This document shows positions 16,127 to 24,745 of a stretch of 64,000 bases of DNA, in pieces. The position numbers and the translations under genes are program-made. The notes under the pieces are model-generated. The model did not search any database, was not told the origin of the DNA, and saw nothing but the letters and a program-made list of their open reading frames with translations. Each line of letters opens with the position of its first letter. The first letter of the stretch is position 1. The stretch spans positions 589,269 through 653,268 of the forward strand of contig NZ_VTEV01000001.1 of NCBI RefSeq assembly GCF_008180725.1, in the 5' to 3' direction. The stretch is from Sutcliffiella horikoshii. GTDB taxonomy: Bacteria > Bacillota > Bacilli > Bacillales > Bacillaceae_I.

Positions 16127-17188
16127 TTATTTCTTTTTCCCACCGCGAACTCCAGAGGTGATTTTCTTCCACCTTTCTTTTTCCGCAAGTTGAGCACGTT
16201 TATCATTTTTCCTCTCCAAGAATGCAAGTTCACGCTGCAACTTTACATAGCTTTGATATCTGCCAGCATCCAAAGTACCTTCTTCAATCGCACCTTGAAC
16301 AGCACATTTTGGCTCATTAGCATGCTTACAATCCCGGAAATAACACTGATCTGCCAGGTCTTCGATATCTTGGAAACTGTGACTGATCGCGCCATCCGCT
16401 TCCCATAATTGAAGCTCCCTCATCCCAGGGGTATCCAATACAAGACCACCAGTAGGCAACATATACAACTCTCGGTATGTTGTCGTATGTTTCCCCTTGT
16501 CATCATCACTACGTACCTCTTGAATAAGTTGTTTCTCTTCTCCAAGAAGAAAATTCGTCAACGTGGATTTCCCAGCTCCTGATGAACCTAACAATGCGAC
16601 TGTTTTTCCCTCAGCAAAATATGGTTCCAGTTCCTCTAATCCCGTTTCTTCTTTTACACTTACTGCATGAATCGGCACGCCAAAGGCAACTGCTTCCACC
16701 TCGGCAATTTTCCCGGCAATATCTTCACACAAATCAGACTTAGTTAAGACCACCACTGGGTTTGACCCACTTTCCCACGCCATAACCAGATATCTCTCCA
16801 ATCGTCTTGGATTAAAATCATAGTTTAAGGACTGCACTAAAAAAACGGTATCCACATTTGCGGCGACAATCTGTTCTTCAGTGGTTAAACCAGCAGCTTT
16901 TCTTGAAAATTTACTGAACCTCGGTAACAAAGCATGGATCGTTGCTTTGCCTTCCTCCTGACGTTCACTTAATACAACCCAATCGCCAACAGCCGGGTAA
17001 TCCTCCCGAGTTACAGCTTCAAACCGGTATTTCCCTGATACTTCCGCTAAACACTCACCTAGGTCCGTTTCTACTCTGTACAACCTTTTGTGCTCGAGCA
17101 TCACTCTGCCCACTGTAAATCCTTGCTCTTCATATTTAATAAAAGTATTATTTAAAAATTCATTCCAACCTAATTGATTTCTTTTCAA
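16127..17188 (-). CDS. rsgA: Ribosome small subunit-dependent GTPase A (RsgA/YjeQ family)
   Basis: 353 residues from a TTG with AGGAGG 8 nt upstream. An N-terminal OB-fold region is followed by a circularly permuted GTPase: G4 TKSD comes before G1 GSSGAGKST, then the switch region with GKHTTT and G3 DTPGM. The C-terminal zinc finger is seen in CYFRDCKHANEPKC. RsgA is a late-stage 30S assembly checkpoint GTPase. The 353-residue form with a longer N-terminus differs from the shorter yloQ-type copy usual in Bacillus, so this may be a second paralogue. An unusual RNA unit with its own terminator lies just upstream. Confidence 0.88.
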   Translation of the reverse strand: MKRNQLGWNEFLNNTFIKYEEQGFTVGRVMLEHKRLYRVETDLGECLAEVSGKYRFEAVTREDYPAVGDWVVLSERQEEGKATIHALLPRFSKFSRKAAGLTTEEQIVAANVDTVFLVQSLNYDFNPRRLERYLVMAWESGSNPVVVLTKSDLCEDIAGKIAEVEAVAFGVPIHAVSVKEETGLEELEPYFAEGKTVALLGSSGAGKSTLTNFLLGEEKQLIQEVRSDDDKGKHTTTYRELYMLPTGGLVLDTPGMRELQLWEADGAISHSFQDIEDLADQCYFRDCKHANEPKCAVQGAIEEGTLDAGRYQSYVKLQRELAFLERKNDKRAQLAEKERWKKITSGVRGGKKK

Positions 17189-17230
17189 TGTGTTTTCCTC
17201 CTAATGGAAAGTAGATATTTTTTTGGCAAA

Positions 17231-17258
17231 ACAAAAAGACCGCTCGCACGGTCTTTTG
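17231..17258. terminator. Intrinsic terminator between the small-ORF unit and rsgA
   Basis: AAAAGACCG and CGGTCTTTT form a perfect 9-bp stem with a 6-nt loop and T-runs on both sides. On the minus strand it lies after the small ORF/hairpin unit (17291-17411) and 43 bp before rsgA. Confidence 0.85.
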
Positions 17259-17290
17259 CAATAACATTTATAAACCATGAGACGTTATGT

Positions 17291-17365
17291 CACAGCCCCA
17301 TGGAAATCTACAATCTCATCGGTAAAGGAACAGATTAATTTAACGGTTTCCATGCAAGGGCTGTG
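17291..17365 (-). ncRNA. Long-range 16-bp hairpin in the rsgA upstream transcript
   Basis: CACAGCCC-CATGGAAA (17291-17306) is complementary to TTTCCATG (17347-17354) and GGGCTGTG (17358-17365), with a 3-nt bulge, enclosing about 40 nt. The stem overlaps the last codons of a 23-codon open frame. A promoter lies upstream and an intrinsic terminator downstream, so this is either a small RNA gene or an attenuation leader for rsgA. I do not recognise a known riboswitch class. Confidence 0.5.
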
Positions 17366-17411
17366 CTTCATTATTTAGTTGAGTTAGATTCACTACAATT
17401 AACTTTTTCAT
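17340..17411 (-). CDS. Possible 23-residue peptide upstream of rsgA
   Basis: ATG is preceded by GAGGG at 7 nt. The frame encodes MKKLIVVNLTQLNNEAQPL and four more residues (HGNR) before TAA. Its 3' end lies in one arm of the long hairpin, so translation would compete with folding. A promoter is present 41 nt upstream. It could be a leader peptide or a small gene of its own. Confidence 0.45.
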   Translation of the reverse strand: MKKLIVVNLTQLNNEAQPLHGNR

Positions 17412-17451
17412 AAAACATCCCTCGCTTCCGTTTATTTTCATTACAATATTT

Positions 17452-17480
17452 ATCATATGGTATTTTTATCTAAAAGTAAA
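17452..17480 (-). promoter_or_regulatory. Sigma-A-type promoter of the small-ORF/hairpin unit
   Basis: On the minus strand TTTACT is followed after exactly 17 bp by TATGAT, 40 bp upstream of the small ORF start. Confidence 0.55.
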
Positions 17481-17511
17481 TAGGCTCTCTGAATTTTCTT
17501 AAAAGAAGTAT

Positions 17512-18708
17512 TTAATTTGCTTCCACTTGAGCCAATCTCTTTTTCTGCTTCGATTGCCATGTTACAGAAACAAAGATTGTTATACTCAGAACTAATAATC
17601 CTAGTATGAACGGGTAGATAATATTAATATCATAAAGTATTCCCGCAAGTGTTGGCCCCAAGACGTTTCCAATACTCATATACGCATTGTTCATTCCCAT
17701 CGCAAATCCCTGTTCATTGCCCGCCAACTTCGATATCAATGTATTGATGACAGGTCTTAAGATAGAAGTTGCCAAGAATATAATTAAGGTGACCCCAAAG
17801 AATACGCCATAGCTCGATGCAAATAATGATACCAAGAAACCAATTGCCGCTACACATAAAAAGATGTTTAAGACATTGCCTTCTCCAATAGCACGGACAA
17901 TTCGATCTACGACAAAAAGCTGAACAATTACACTGATTATTCCTGTAGCAGTAATCATTACCGCAATCTCCTGTGGAGTTGCGCCAAATTGATTATCGAT
18001 GAATAATCCAAGGACAGACTCATAAGCCATTAATCCAAAACTCATCACGAGCGTAATGATAAGTGGGATAAAATACGGTTTGTTCACCGATAAAGCCAGC
18101 TTTTTGATCATCGGCTCTGGATTTTCCTCTTGAGCCAATATCGTTTCCTTTTCTCTGCTTTCTTTTAACACAAGAATGGAGAAAACAGTTGCCACGAGCG
18201 AAATCAATGCGGATACCAACAAAGGAGTTTTTAATCCAAAGTCAGCTAAAAATCCGCCAATCCCAGGTCCAATTACGATACCTAATGACATGGCAGCGGA
18301 AATGTAACTGTTGCCCTTCGCGCGTTGTTCCATCGTGGTTATATCCGCTACATAAGCAAATAGGGCAGGAATTAAAAGGGCTGCTCCTATCCCTCCTATG
18401 ACACGTGAAAAGTAAAGCATCCAAACAGAATCAAATCCATAAAAAACGAACATGGATAAAGTCAATCCTGCCAATCCGAGAATAATCATAATTCGTCGTC
18501 CGTATTGATCGGCCCATTTCCCAGCCAGTGGTGACATGACGAACTGTGCACCGGCAAATATGGCAATCATGAGTCCAGCAGCCAATCCGCCTTGCCCGAT
18601 GGAATCAAGGTATGCTGGAAGAATAGGGATAATTATTCCGAAACTACCTACTGCAATAAACATATTTATCATTAAAATAATCATTTTCTTCCGTTGTTCA
18701 GGTGCCAT
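17512..18708 (-). CDS. MFS drug efflux transporter, NorA/Bmr-like (DHA1)
   Basis: 398 residues with 12 predicted membrane segments. The DHA1 motifs are clear: motif A GKWADQYGRR after segment 2, and motif C GIVIGPGIGGFLAD in segment 5, which marks drug/proton antiporters. An early segment PILPAYLDSIG also fits NorA/Bmr/Blt. It would expel hydrophobic cationic drugs or dyes by proton antiport. GGAAG lies before the ATG. No MerR- or TetR-type regulator is adjacent. The substrate is not determinable. Confidence 0.85.
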   Translation of the reverse strand: MAPEQRKKMIILMINMFIAVGSFGIIIPILPAYLDSIGQGGLAAGLMIAIFAGAQFVMSPLAGKWADQYGRRIMIILGLAGLTLSMFVFYGFDSVWMLYFSRVIGGIGAALLIPALFAYVADITTMEQRAKGNSYISAAMSLGIVIGPGIGGFLADFGLKTPLLVSALISLVATVFSILVLKESREKETILAQEENPEPMIKKLALSVNKPYFIPLIITLVMSFGLMAYESVLGLFIDNQFGATPQEIAVMITATGIISVIVQLFVVDRIVRAIGEGNVLNIFLCVAAIGFLVSLFASSYGVFFGVTLIIFLATSILRPVINTLISKLAGNEQGFAMGMNNAYMSIGNVLGPTLAGILYDINIIYPFILGLLVLSITIFVSVTWQSKQKKRLAQVEAN

Positions 18709-18827
18709 TTTGTCACTTCTTCCTCTTATTTATTTCGTGCCTCTTACTAAATCAACTTTAGTATTTTATGACTTTTAGAGCCCGGTGTCAATGGAAGATG
18801 CTTCTCAGATTTGATTTACAACAAAAT

Positions 18828-18968
18828 GTGTATCGGGCGTTTTTGTAAAGTATCGGGCGAAAATTGAAAACTACGGGCGATTCGGAAGCATAATCGGGCG
18901 AAAATTTTCATTATCGGGCAATTTTTTCTAGTTTACGGACGATAATTCGAATTATCGGGCGATTGAGA
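18828..18968. repeat. Seven-copy degenerate array, 20-bp period, core TATCGGGCGA
   Basis: TATCGGGCG-like cores begin at about 18831, 18851, 18871, 18892, 18912, 18933 and 18953. Core variants are TACGGGCGA, ATCGGGCAA and TACGGACGA, with A/T-rich spacers. It lies upstream of the AbrB-family gene, between two divergent genes. It is too short and unequal for CRISPR, and is not coding. Confidence 0.85.
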
Positions 18969-19040
18969 AATTTCCACGTCGTAAGCAATCCCCCTTAAAT
19001 ATGATACAATTACTTTAACCAAATAAAGGAGTATTTAGAT

Positions 19041-20105
19041 ATGCGAAATATGCCTAACTTAAGATTAATAGAAGCATATACAATAGGTGGTCTCGGAGGG
19101 TATATTTTTTATCTTGCTAACCTGCCTCTGCCTTGGGTTCTCGGAGCATTGTCTTCCGTCATGCTTTTCCAAGGTTTTTCTAAGCGGAAGGTGTACTGTC
19201 CGGATCCTTTAAAACAAAGTGGATTTTTGGTTCTCGGATTGTTTTTCGGCCTTTACTTTACACAAGACACCTTAGCGACAGTAGCTCCGTACATTCTTCC
19301 ATATGTCTTGTCCACCATTGCTCTTGTTGCTGTGAGTATTCTAAACAGTGTTCTCGTAACGAAGTATATCTCTGTTGATAAAATTACTAGTGTATTCAGT
19401 TCGATTCCTGGGGGGCTTTCCGAAATGGTGATTGCAAGTGAATCCCTGAATGCTAAAAGTTCCTTGGTAGTCATTTTCCAAACAGTACGGTTGCTTACAG
19501 TGTTGTTCATGGTTCCTTTTATTGTCGTCCATGCTTTTTCATCTAACGTAATTGGTCAAGATGTTACTGCCGCAATTGGACGTACCTATGAATTCGGAGG
19601 ATGGCATTATCTTTGGTTCCTCCCCGCAGTAGTTGGTGGGGTACTCCTCAAAAATAAAATTCCAGCAGGTATTGTTATCATTCCACTTGCCTTGACTGCC
19701 CTAATTAATATTACACTGATAGAAATGGCCACACTTCCCCCATTATTATTGATACTCGCACAGATAACTGTAGGAATCGGTATGGGAAAAGGAATAGCAT
19801 TTGCTGATTTGAAGCTTGGGGGCAAATATTGCATTGTTTATTTTGGTTTAACGGTAACGTTAATTTTGGTCTCTTTTGGACTAGGAACGATTCTTGCAGC
19901 GATAACCAGTTTGGATTTGCCGACTGCCATTTTGAGTGTTGCACCCGGCGGGCTAATTGAAATGGTATTGACGGCAACGACTGTAGGAGGAGATCCTGCT
20001 GTTGTCAGCTCTCTGCAATTAATACGGCTCTTATTCATTATTATCGTCGTACCTCCCCTTCTTAAATGGTATTTTAGGAAAATGCAAAAAGAAAAGATAG
20101 CTTAA
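19041..20105 (+). CDS. AbrB-family membrane transporter (PF05145 type)
   Basis: 354 residues, highly hydrophobic with about 10 membrane segments in two internal repeats. Each repeat carries the family signature: SSIPGGLSEMV near residue 120 and SVAPGGLIEMVL near 305. PRL-PWVLG-type motif LPLPWVLGAL lies near the start. The family is often mislabelled ammonia monooxygenase; members of the group have been tied to transport or regulation of small solutes, with no firm substrate here. AAGGAG lies 9 nt upstream of the ATG. It is followed by an SDR gene 72 bp later. Confidence 0.8.
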   Translation: MRNMPNLRLIEAYTIGGLGGYIFYLANLPLPWVLGALSSVMLFQGFSKRKVYCPDPLKQSGFLVLGLFFGLYFTQDTLATVAPYILPYVLSTIALVAVSILNSVLVTKYISVDKITSVFSSIPGGLSEMVIASESLNAKSSLVVIFQTVRLLTVLFMVPFIVVHAFSSNVIGQDVTAAIGRTYEFGGWHYLWFLPAVVGGVLLKNKIPAGIVIIPLALTALINITLIEMATLPPLLLILAQITVGIGMGKGIAFADLKLGGKYCIVYFGLTVTLILVSFGLGTILAAITSLDLPTAILSVAPGGLIEMVLTATTVGGDPAVVSSLQLIRLLFIIIVVPPLLKWYFRKMQKEKIA

Positions 20106-20177
20106 AGTGCAGAAAAGAGGATTATCTGTCTGTTATAGAGAAATAGCTTACTATAACCTATTAATGGAGGTCTACAT

Positions 20178-21209
20178 ATGAAAATTTTAGTGATTGGCGG
20201 CACGCGGTTTTTGGGAAGATTTGTCGTAGAAGAAGCGTTAAAGCAAGGTCATGAAGTGACGATGTTTAATCGTGGCAATCATGTAGATTTATTTCCTCAG
20301 GTTGAATGCATTGTAGGAGATCGCAACAAAGACCTCTCCCTTCTTGAAGCTGGAAAATGGGATGTGGCCATTGATACTTGCGGATATACCCCGAAAGCTT
20401 TAGCTGAATCCACGAGGGTGCTTGCGGATAAAGTCGACCATTATACCTTTATTTCGAGCATTTCGGTTTACAAAGATTGGATTCCCCCTAATATTAAGGA
20501 GGATTATCCCGTACAATCCTTAACTAAAAAAGAAATAGAAGAAATAGGCTTTGGAACTCAAGAGCAGATTAATGCGCATTATGGAGCGTTGAAAGCAGAG
20601 AGTGAACGCGCAGCAGAAGAAAATATGCCTAATAAAGTGTTGCATGTCCGTTCTGGGCTACTGGTTGGTCCACATGATTATTCAGATCGATTTTCCTACT
20701 GGGTTAATCGAATAGCTGAAGGTGGCGAAGTGTTGGCACCGGGCAGAAAAGAAAGAGAAATCCAATTTATTGACGCTAGAGACATGGCACTGTGGATCTT
20801 GAAAATGGCAGATGAACAAATAACCGGTACTTTTAACGTAACAGGACCGACAACTCCACTCACAATGGAGGATCTCCTGGCCACATGTAAACGAGTATCA
20901 GGTTCTGATGCAGAATTTGTCTGGGCAGACGAAAGCTTCTTATTAGAACAACAAGTTGCACCATGGACAGAAATGCCACTTTGGATTCCTGAAGAGCATC
21001 CACTTGTAGAGGGCGGTGAGCCTTGGAGCGGGGCAAGTTCCATAAGTATAGAAAAAGCTCTGCAACACAGATTGGAAGTGCGTTCTGTAGAAGAAACAGT
21101 AAAAGATATCCGAGCTTGGATGAAATCTAAAGGGGATGAAGAACGAAAAGCTGGCATTCATAGAGAAAAAGAACAGAATGTGTTGAATGCTTGGAAAACG
21201 AGAGCATAA
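20178..21209 (+). CDS. NAD-dependent epimerase/dehydratase-like extended SDR
   Basis: 343 residues. The N-terminus has the Rossmann motif GGTRFLGR followed by EVTMFNRGN, as in the atypical/extended SDR group that includes CSP41-like and sugar-nucleotide reductases. TFISSISVYKDW and later HYGALKAESE replace the classical catalytic Tyr-x-x-x-Lys block: the Tyr-Gly-Ala-Leu-Lys order is present. The C-terminal part carries GTFNVTGPTTPLTMEDLL, the usual substrate-domain start. GGAGG lies 7 nt upstream. The substrate is unknown. Confidence 0.82.
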   Translation: MKILVIGGTRFLGRFVVEEALKQGHEVTMFNRGNHVDLFPQVECIVGDRNKDLSLLEAGKWDVAIDTCGYTPKALAESTRVLADKVDHYTFISSISVYKDWIPPNIKEDYPVQSLTKKEIEEIGFGTQEQINAHYGALKAESERAAEENMPNKVLHVRSGLLVGPHDYSDRFSYWVNRIAEGGEVLAPGRKEREIQFIDARDMALWILKMADEQITGTFNVTGPTTPLTMEDLLATCKRVSGSDAEFVWADESFLLEQQVAPWTEMPLWIPEEHPLVEGGEPWSGASSISIEKALQHRLEVRSVEETVKDIRAWMKSKGDEERKAGIHREKEQNVLNAWKTRA

Positions 21210-21221
21210 ATCAAGTGTAGA

Positions 21222-21252
21222 AAAGCCTGCGATTATCATCGTGGGTTTTTTA
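21222..21252 (+). terminator. Terminator of the epimerase-like gene
   Basis: Stem AAGCCTGCGAT/ATCGTGGGTTT with G-T pairs, followed by TTTTATTTT. Confidence 0.65.
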
Positions 21253-21369
21253 TTTTCCACTGGCCTTTTATTAAAAATGGGCTTAACTATTTTTCATGTA
21301 CAAGCGACAAATTTCAACCAACAACGTCAAAGTAAGTGTAATCAAATTTTCTAAACTGGAGTGTTCAAC

Positions 21370-22044
21370 ATGAAAAAACATCAAAGAGCCTTGCTAGCAT
21401 TAGCTATTACACTTGGACTTTCGGGTGCACTTGGTTTCTCATCCTATGAACCAGCATTTGCGACAAATACAAATGAGGTAATTACCATCAAAAAAGGGGA
21501 TACGCTGTACAGCCTTTCTAAAAAGTACAATGTCACCATTGATGAGCTCAAAAAAATGAATGATTTAACAAGTTCTAAAATCATTGCTGGAGAAAAGCTC
21601 ATCATTAAAGAATTAACAGACATAGTTGTGAAAAAGGGCGACACACTTTACTCACTTGCAAAAACTCACGGAACTACCGTAAAGAAACTAAAAGAATGGA
21701 ATCTGTTAATCTACGACAATATTTATACCAGTCAAAAACTGCTAGTTAAAGCTCCTGTCATTATGGAAGTGGAAAAAGGGGATACATTGTACTCCTTATC
21801 CAAAGCGGCCAATACATCGGTAAAACAACTAAAGGACTGGAACAACCTAACTTCCGATACCATAAAGATCGGCCAACAACTCTACCTCTCCCCATCTCCT
21901 GAGAGCTTCACCATTACAGTAAAAAAAGGGGACACCTTGTATTCCTTATCTAAGAAATACGGAGTAACCGTTTCTTCCTTAAAAGAACTTAATAAGCTTA
22001 CTTCCAACACCATTTATTCAGGGCAGAAATTGAGACTAAATTAA
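21370..22044 (+). CDS. Secreted protein with four LysM repeats
   Basis: 224 residues from the ATG at 21370 (GGAG 8 nt upstream). A Sec signal peptide spans about residues 1-32 (ends EPAFA). Four LysM domains follow, each with the pattern KKGDTLYSLSKKY...LKEWN...I..GQKL. No catalytic domain follows. LysM domains bind peptidoglycan, so the protein coats or remodels the wall, or serves as a spore coat/cortex adaptor. The four repeats are more similar to each other than usual, suggesting duplication within the gene. It is monocistronic. Confidence 0.9.
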   Translation: MKKHQRALLALAITLGLSGALGFSSYEPAFATNTNEVITIKKGDTLYSLSKKYNVTIDELKKMNDLTSSKIIAGEKLIIKELTDIVVKKGDTLYSLAKTHGTTVKKLKEWNLLIYDNIYTSQKLLVKAPVIMEVEKGDTLYSLSKAANTSVKQLKDWNNLTSDTIKIGQQLYLSPSPESFTITVKKGDTLYSLSKKYGVTVSSLKELNKLTSNTIYSGQKLRLN

Positions 22045-22051
22045 GTTAATG

Positions 22052-22105
22052 AAGAAAAAGGCTGACATTAAGGTAATTGTCAAACCTAATGTCAGCCTCT
22101 TCTTT
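22052..22105. terminator. Bidirectional terminator between the LysM and ABC-F genes
   Basis: AGGCTGACATTAAGG pairs with CCTAATGTCAGCCT around an 11-nt loop, with A/T tracts on both sides. The two genes converge here. Confidence 0.85.
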
Positions 22106-22112
22106 CATTAAT

Positions 22113-23837
22113 TTATGCTAATTCCTTCTTCAATCGCATCAATTTCAACAACTCTTCATCCATGGTGAAATATTCATCACTATCCCTATCCACCATACTG
22201 ATTTTCCCTAGCAATTCCGTAATTCTTGCCTCTAATACTGCAATCTTCTCTCTGGTTTCTGTCACAGTAGATGAAGCACCTTTCTTCTTACTCTCCTCAT
22301 ATTCCTGTAAGCCGGTTTCCACCCGTTTGATTCTTTTATTTTCAATCACCAGCAGCCTGTCGCATAACTTCTCTATAAAATAGCGGTCATGGGAAATAAC
22401 GATGAGTGTACCTTTGAAAGTAGACAAGGTAGCCTCCATTTGTTCCCTGCTTGGTAAATCCAGATGATTGGTCGGTTCGTCTAGTATTAAGACATCATAT
22501 TCCTGCATGATCATGTGAACCAATTTAACCCTTGTCTTTTCTCCAAGGCTGAGGGTTTCAAGAGGTTTCGTCAGCTTTTCTTCCTGCATCCCCATATTTG
22601 CGAAAATGGTTCGAGCTTTGGAAACACGTTCCCAGCCAATAAGTTCTAAATATTCCATTGCAGTTTTATTGGATGGCATATCACTGACTTCCTGGCTCAG
22701 ATAGGCAATTTTCAACGAAGCACTTTTCCACAGGGAACCTTTTGAAGTAGATTCCTGTTCCAATAGCATTTTTATAAATGTGGTTTTACCTGCACCATTT
22801 TTACCTATCAACCCTATTCTCTCGCCATGCTTCACATAAAAATGACTTTTTTCGAATAAAAGTCTTTCACCAAATTGCTTGGTTAGCCCTTTCGCCTCCA
22901 AAATTCTTTTACCTCTTTTTCCGTCCGTTTCAAATTCAAATTTGACCTGGACTTCTTCCTTCGGCTTTTCCACTTTATGTTTGGACAGTTCAAGCTCCAG
23001 CCTTTTTGTCTTTGATTTTATTTGATTATCCTTTTTCTTTGCTTTTACCCGTTCAAATTCTTTTAAGCCCATCTGTTTACGCTCACCAGGGTTATCCCTC
23101 TTCCCTGCTTCTCTATGCGCCTTTTCAGACCACTGCTTCAAGTTGGCAACTTGATCTTCAATCAATTTTATTTTTCGCTGTTGCTTTCCATAGTCACGGG
23201 TTTGCTGATCGTGACGACGTTGTTTCTCTTGGCGATACGCTGTGTAATTCCCTTCATACTCCACTAACTTACAATCTTCTATTTCGTAAATCTTAGAAAC
23301 CGTTTTATCCAAGAAATATCTATCATGAGAGATGATGATCGCTGCACCAGCAAACTTACTTAGTTCTGAAACTAGCCAGTTCACACCTTTCATGTCCATG
23401 TGGTTAGTCGGTTCATCCAGGCAAAGCAGCTGCGGAGATTGCGTCCAGATTTTTGCCAAAGCCAGTTTCAGTCTCTCGCCACCGCTTAAAGAATCGTTGG
23501 AGACTTCCTCTCTGGTAATGAATTTTGCCAGGCCCAACTCACTTGCCGCACGTAAGAGATCTTTAGATCCCTCCATCAGCTCTTCATCTTTATTAAGAGT
23601 ATAATCGGTAGTTTGAGGAAGATATCCGATCTTTAATGAAGCTGGAAATTTAGTTATACTCCCTGAATCCGGTTCGATTGAACCCATCATTATCTTCATC
23701 AACGTAGTCTTCCCTGCACCATTCCAACCGACCAACCCTATCTTTTCACCATTGCTTATGTCAAAGGAAATCTCCTTCAATATATCCCGTTCGCCAAAAC
23801 TTTTATTCACTTGTTTCACTTGTAGTATCATTGTCAT
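22113..23837 (-). CDS. ABC-F family ribosome-protection ATPase (VmlR-like)
   Basis: 574 residues from the ATG at 23837, with GAGGTG 7 nt upstream; an earlier in-frame ATG at 23852 overlaps that site. Two ABC domains lack membrane parts. Walker A motifs are GWNGAGKTT and GKNGAGKTT, signatures LSGGE and LSLGE, and both Walker B regions read LDEPTNH. A long charged linker between them (around 200-300, rich in Lys, Arg and Gln) is the P-site tRNA interaction motif that reaches the peptidyl-transferase centre. Proteins of this type eject lincosamides, pleuromutilins and streptogramins from ribosomes. The attenuator leader upstream supports an antibiotic-inducible role, as for B. subtilis vmlR. Confidence 0.85.
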   Translation of the reverse strand: MTMILQVKQVNKSFGERDILKEISFDISNGEKIGLVGWNGAGKTTLMKIMMGSIEPDSGSITKFPASLKIGYLPQTTDYTLNKDEELMEGSKDLLRAASELGLAKFITREEVSNDSLSGGERLKLALAKIWTQSPQLLCLDEPTNHMDMKGVNWLVSELSKFAGAAIIISHDRYFLDKTVSKIYEIEDCKLVEYEGNYTAYRQEKQRRHDQQTRDYGKQQRKIKLIEDQVANLKQWSEKAHREAGKRDNPGERKQMGLKEFERVKAKKKDNQIKSKTKRLELELSKHKVEKPKEEVQVKFEFETDGKRGKRILEAKGLTKQFGERLLFEKSHFYVKHGERIGLIGKNGAGKTTFIKMLLEQESTSKGSLWKSASLKIAYLSQEVSDMPSNKTAMEYLELIGWERVSKARTIFANMGMQEEKLTKPLETLSLGEKTRVKLVHMIMQEYDVLILDEPTNHLDLPSREQMEATLSTFKGTLIVISHDRYFIEKLCDRLLVIENKRIKRVETGLQEYEESKKKGASSTVTETREKIAVLEARITELLGKISMVDRDSDEYFTMDEELLKLMRLKKELA

Positions 23838-23896
23838 ACATATGCACCTCATTATTAATTTTTTGATTTTAAATGAGCAGCCATCGTATCAATCAT

Positions 23897-23932
23897 CACA
23901 AAAAACCTCCCCAGAATCCTGGAGAGGTTTTA
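23897..23932 (-). terminator. Attenuator terminator in the leader of the ABC-F gene
   Basis: Minus strand: AAACCTCTCCAGGA pairs with TCTGGGGAGGTTT, then TTTTG. It lies about 245 nt after the promoter and 60 nt before the ABC-F start, so it must be read through to express the gene. Confidence 0.8.
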
Positions 23933-24175
23933 AAGATAAGTCGATTGCAAATGCAAACAACGCCTATTCTACAAGTAAGTATCACAAAATAACACTAATC
24001 CATTTATGGATAGCGAAACAACTATACACAGATACTTATGGCAGGTAAAAATGGGCAGACTAATCCAATTCTCCAGGTTTCTCATATTATCAATCACATG
24101 AGTTCACTCCTAAGAAATAGATTAATTCCACATCGCACCTTGTACCTTCCTTTTCTCGTATAGTGTTGCATTATT
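23933..24175 (-). promoter_or_regulatory. Ribosome-mediated attenuation leader of the ABC-F gene
   Basis: The leader between promoter and terminator holds two tiny frames. The first is ATG TGG AAT TAA (24122-24133), a three-codon ORF after AAGGAAGG/AAGGTG. The second is ATG followed at once by TGA (24094-24099) with an AGGAG at ideal 7-nt spacing. Further on, AAGTATC and GATACTT enclose a smaller hairpin, giving possible anti-terminator pairings. Three-codon uORFs in leaders are known for vmlR and lmo0919, where drug-stalled ribosomes prevent termination. Mechanism here is inferred by this likeness. Confidence 0.7.
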
Positions 24176-24204
24176 AGTATATTTTCCCTTTTCAAAATTG
24201 TCAA
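24176..24204 (-). promoter_or_regulatory. Strong sigma-A promoter of the ABC-F leader
   Basis: TTGACA, 17-bp spacer, TATACT on the minus strand: a near-consensus promoter, directly after the Nudix gene's stop codon. Confidence 0.8.
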
Positions 24205-24210
24205 TCGTAA

Positions 24211-24657
24211 TTATAAGCAATGTTTTATGAAATATTTCCTTGTTTCCTCATGGGCAAGCTTTCTAAGCACCTCTTCTTTTTTGAAAATACCAATCTCACT
24301 GATCTCGTCATCTTGTGGCAGCCAATCTTTGTTACACCCTTTATATTCAACGAGAAACATGTTTGTTTCTTGCGAATGATATCCGACCTTTTCTGCGAAA
24401 CCTTGAGGAAATATAAAGCTTATTTTTTCTTCATATTCTTTTATTACATAAAAGGTGTCCTTACCTGTTTCTTCCTTCAGTTCTCTTAGAACAGCCTCAC
24501 AAAGAGAGGAATCCGTTTTCTCTACCCCTCCCTTGATAAAATCCCATTCACTTTCGATTTCTTGTTTGCCTTCTGTCGTATTTACTTTAGTTTTTAGTAT
24601 TAATATGTATTCGTTGCCTATTGTTACAATTGCACCGACCGCTTGTCTAACCTTCAT
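24211..24657 (-). CDS. Nudix hydrolase
   Basis: 148 residues from the ATG at 24657 (GAGG 7 nt upstream). The Nudix box GGVEKTDSSLCEAVLRELKEETG is centred near residue 45-67 in this start; only its first Glu is replaced by Ser, while the metal-binding REL-x-EE-x-G core is intact. The family hydrolyses nucleoside diphosphates linked to another group. C-terminal FKKEEVLRKLAHEETRKY resembles MutT/Ap4A-like members. Substrate unknown. It is followed by the promoter of the ABC-F gene. Confidence 0.85.
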   Translation of the reverse strand: MKVRQAVGAIVTIGNEYILILKTKVNTTEGKQEIESEWDFIKGGVEKTDSSLCEAVLRELKEETGKDTFYVIKEYEEKISFIFPQGFAEKVGYHSQETNMFLVEYKGCNKDWLPQDDEISEIGIFKKEEVLRKLAHEETRKYFIKHCL

Positions 24658-24745
24658 AAGCATCCCTCTTCTCCATTATCTGAATCTTTTCTCATTTTTA
24701 TGATATACTATACCTAAAGAAACAGAAACCATCATAACGGAGGTT

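Noticed and set aside
20696-21260. Minus-strand frames of 153 and 105 codons
   Set aside because: They lie inside the epimerase-like gene on the opposite strand and have no supporting features.
24000-24110. 37-codon frame in the ABC-F leader starting ATGAGAAACCTGGAG
   Set aside because: No ribosome binding site; the region is better explained by leader hairpins and the two mini-ORFs.
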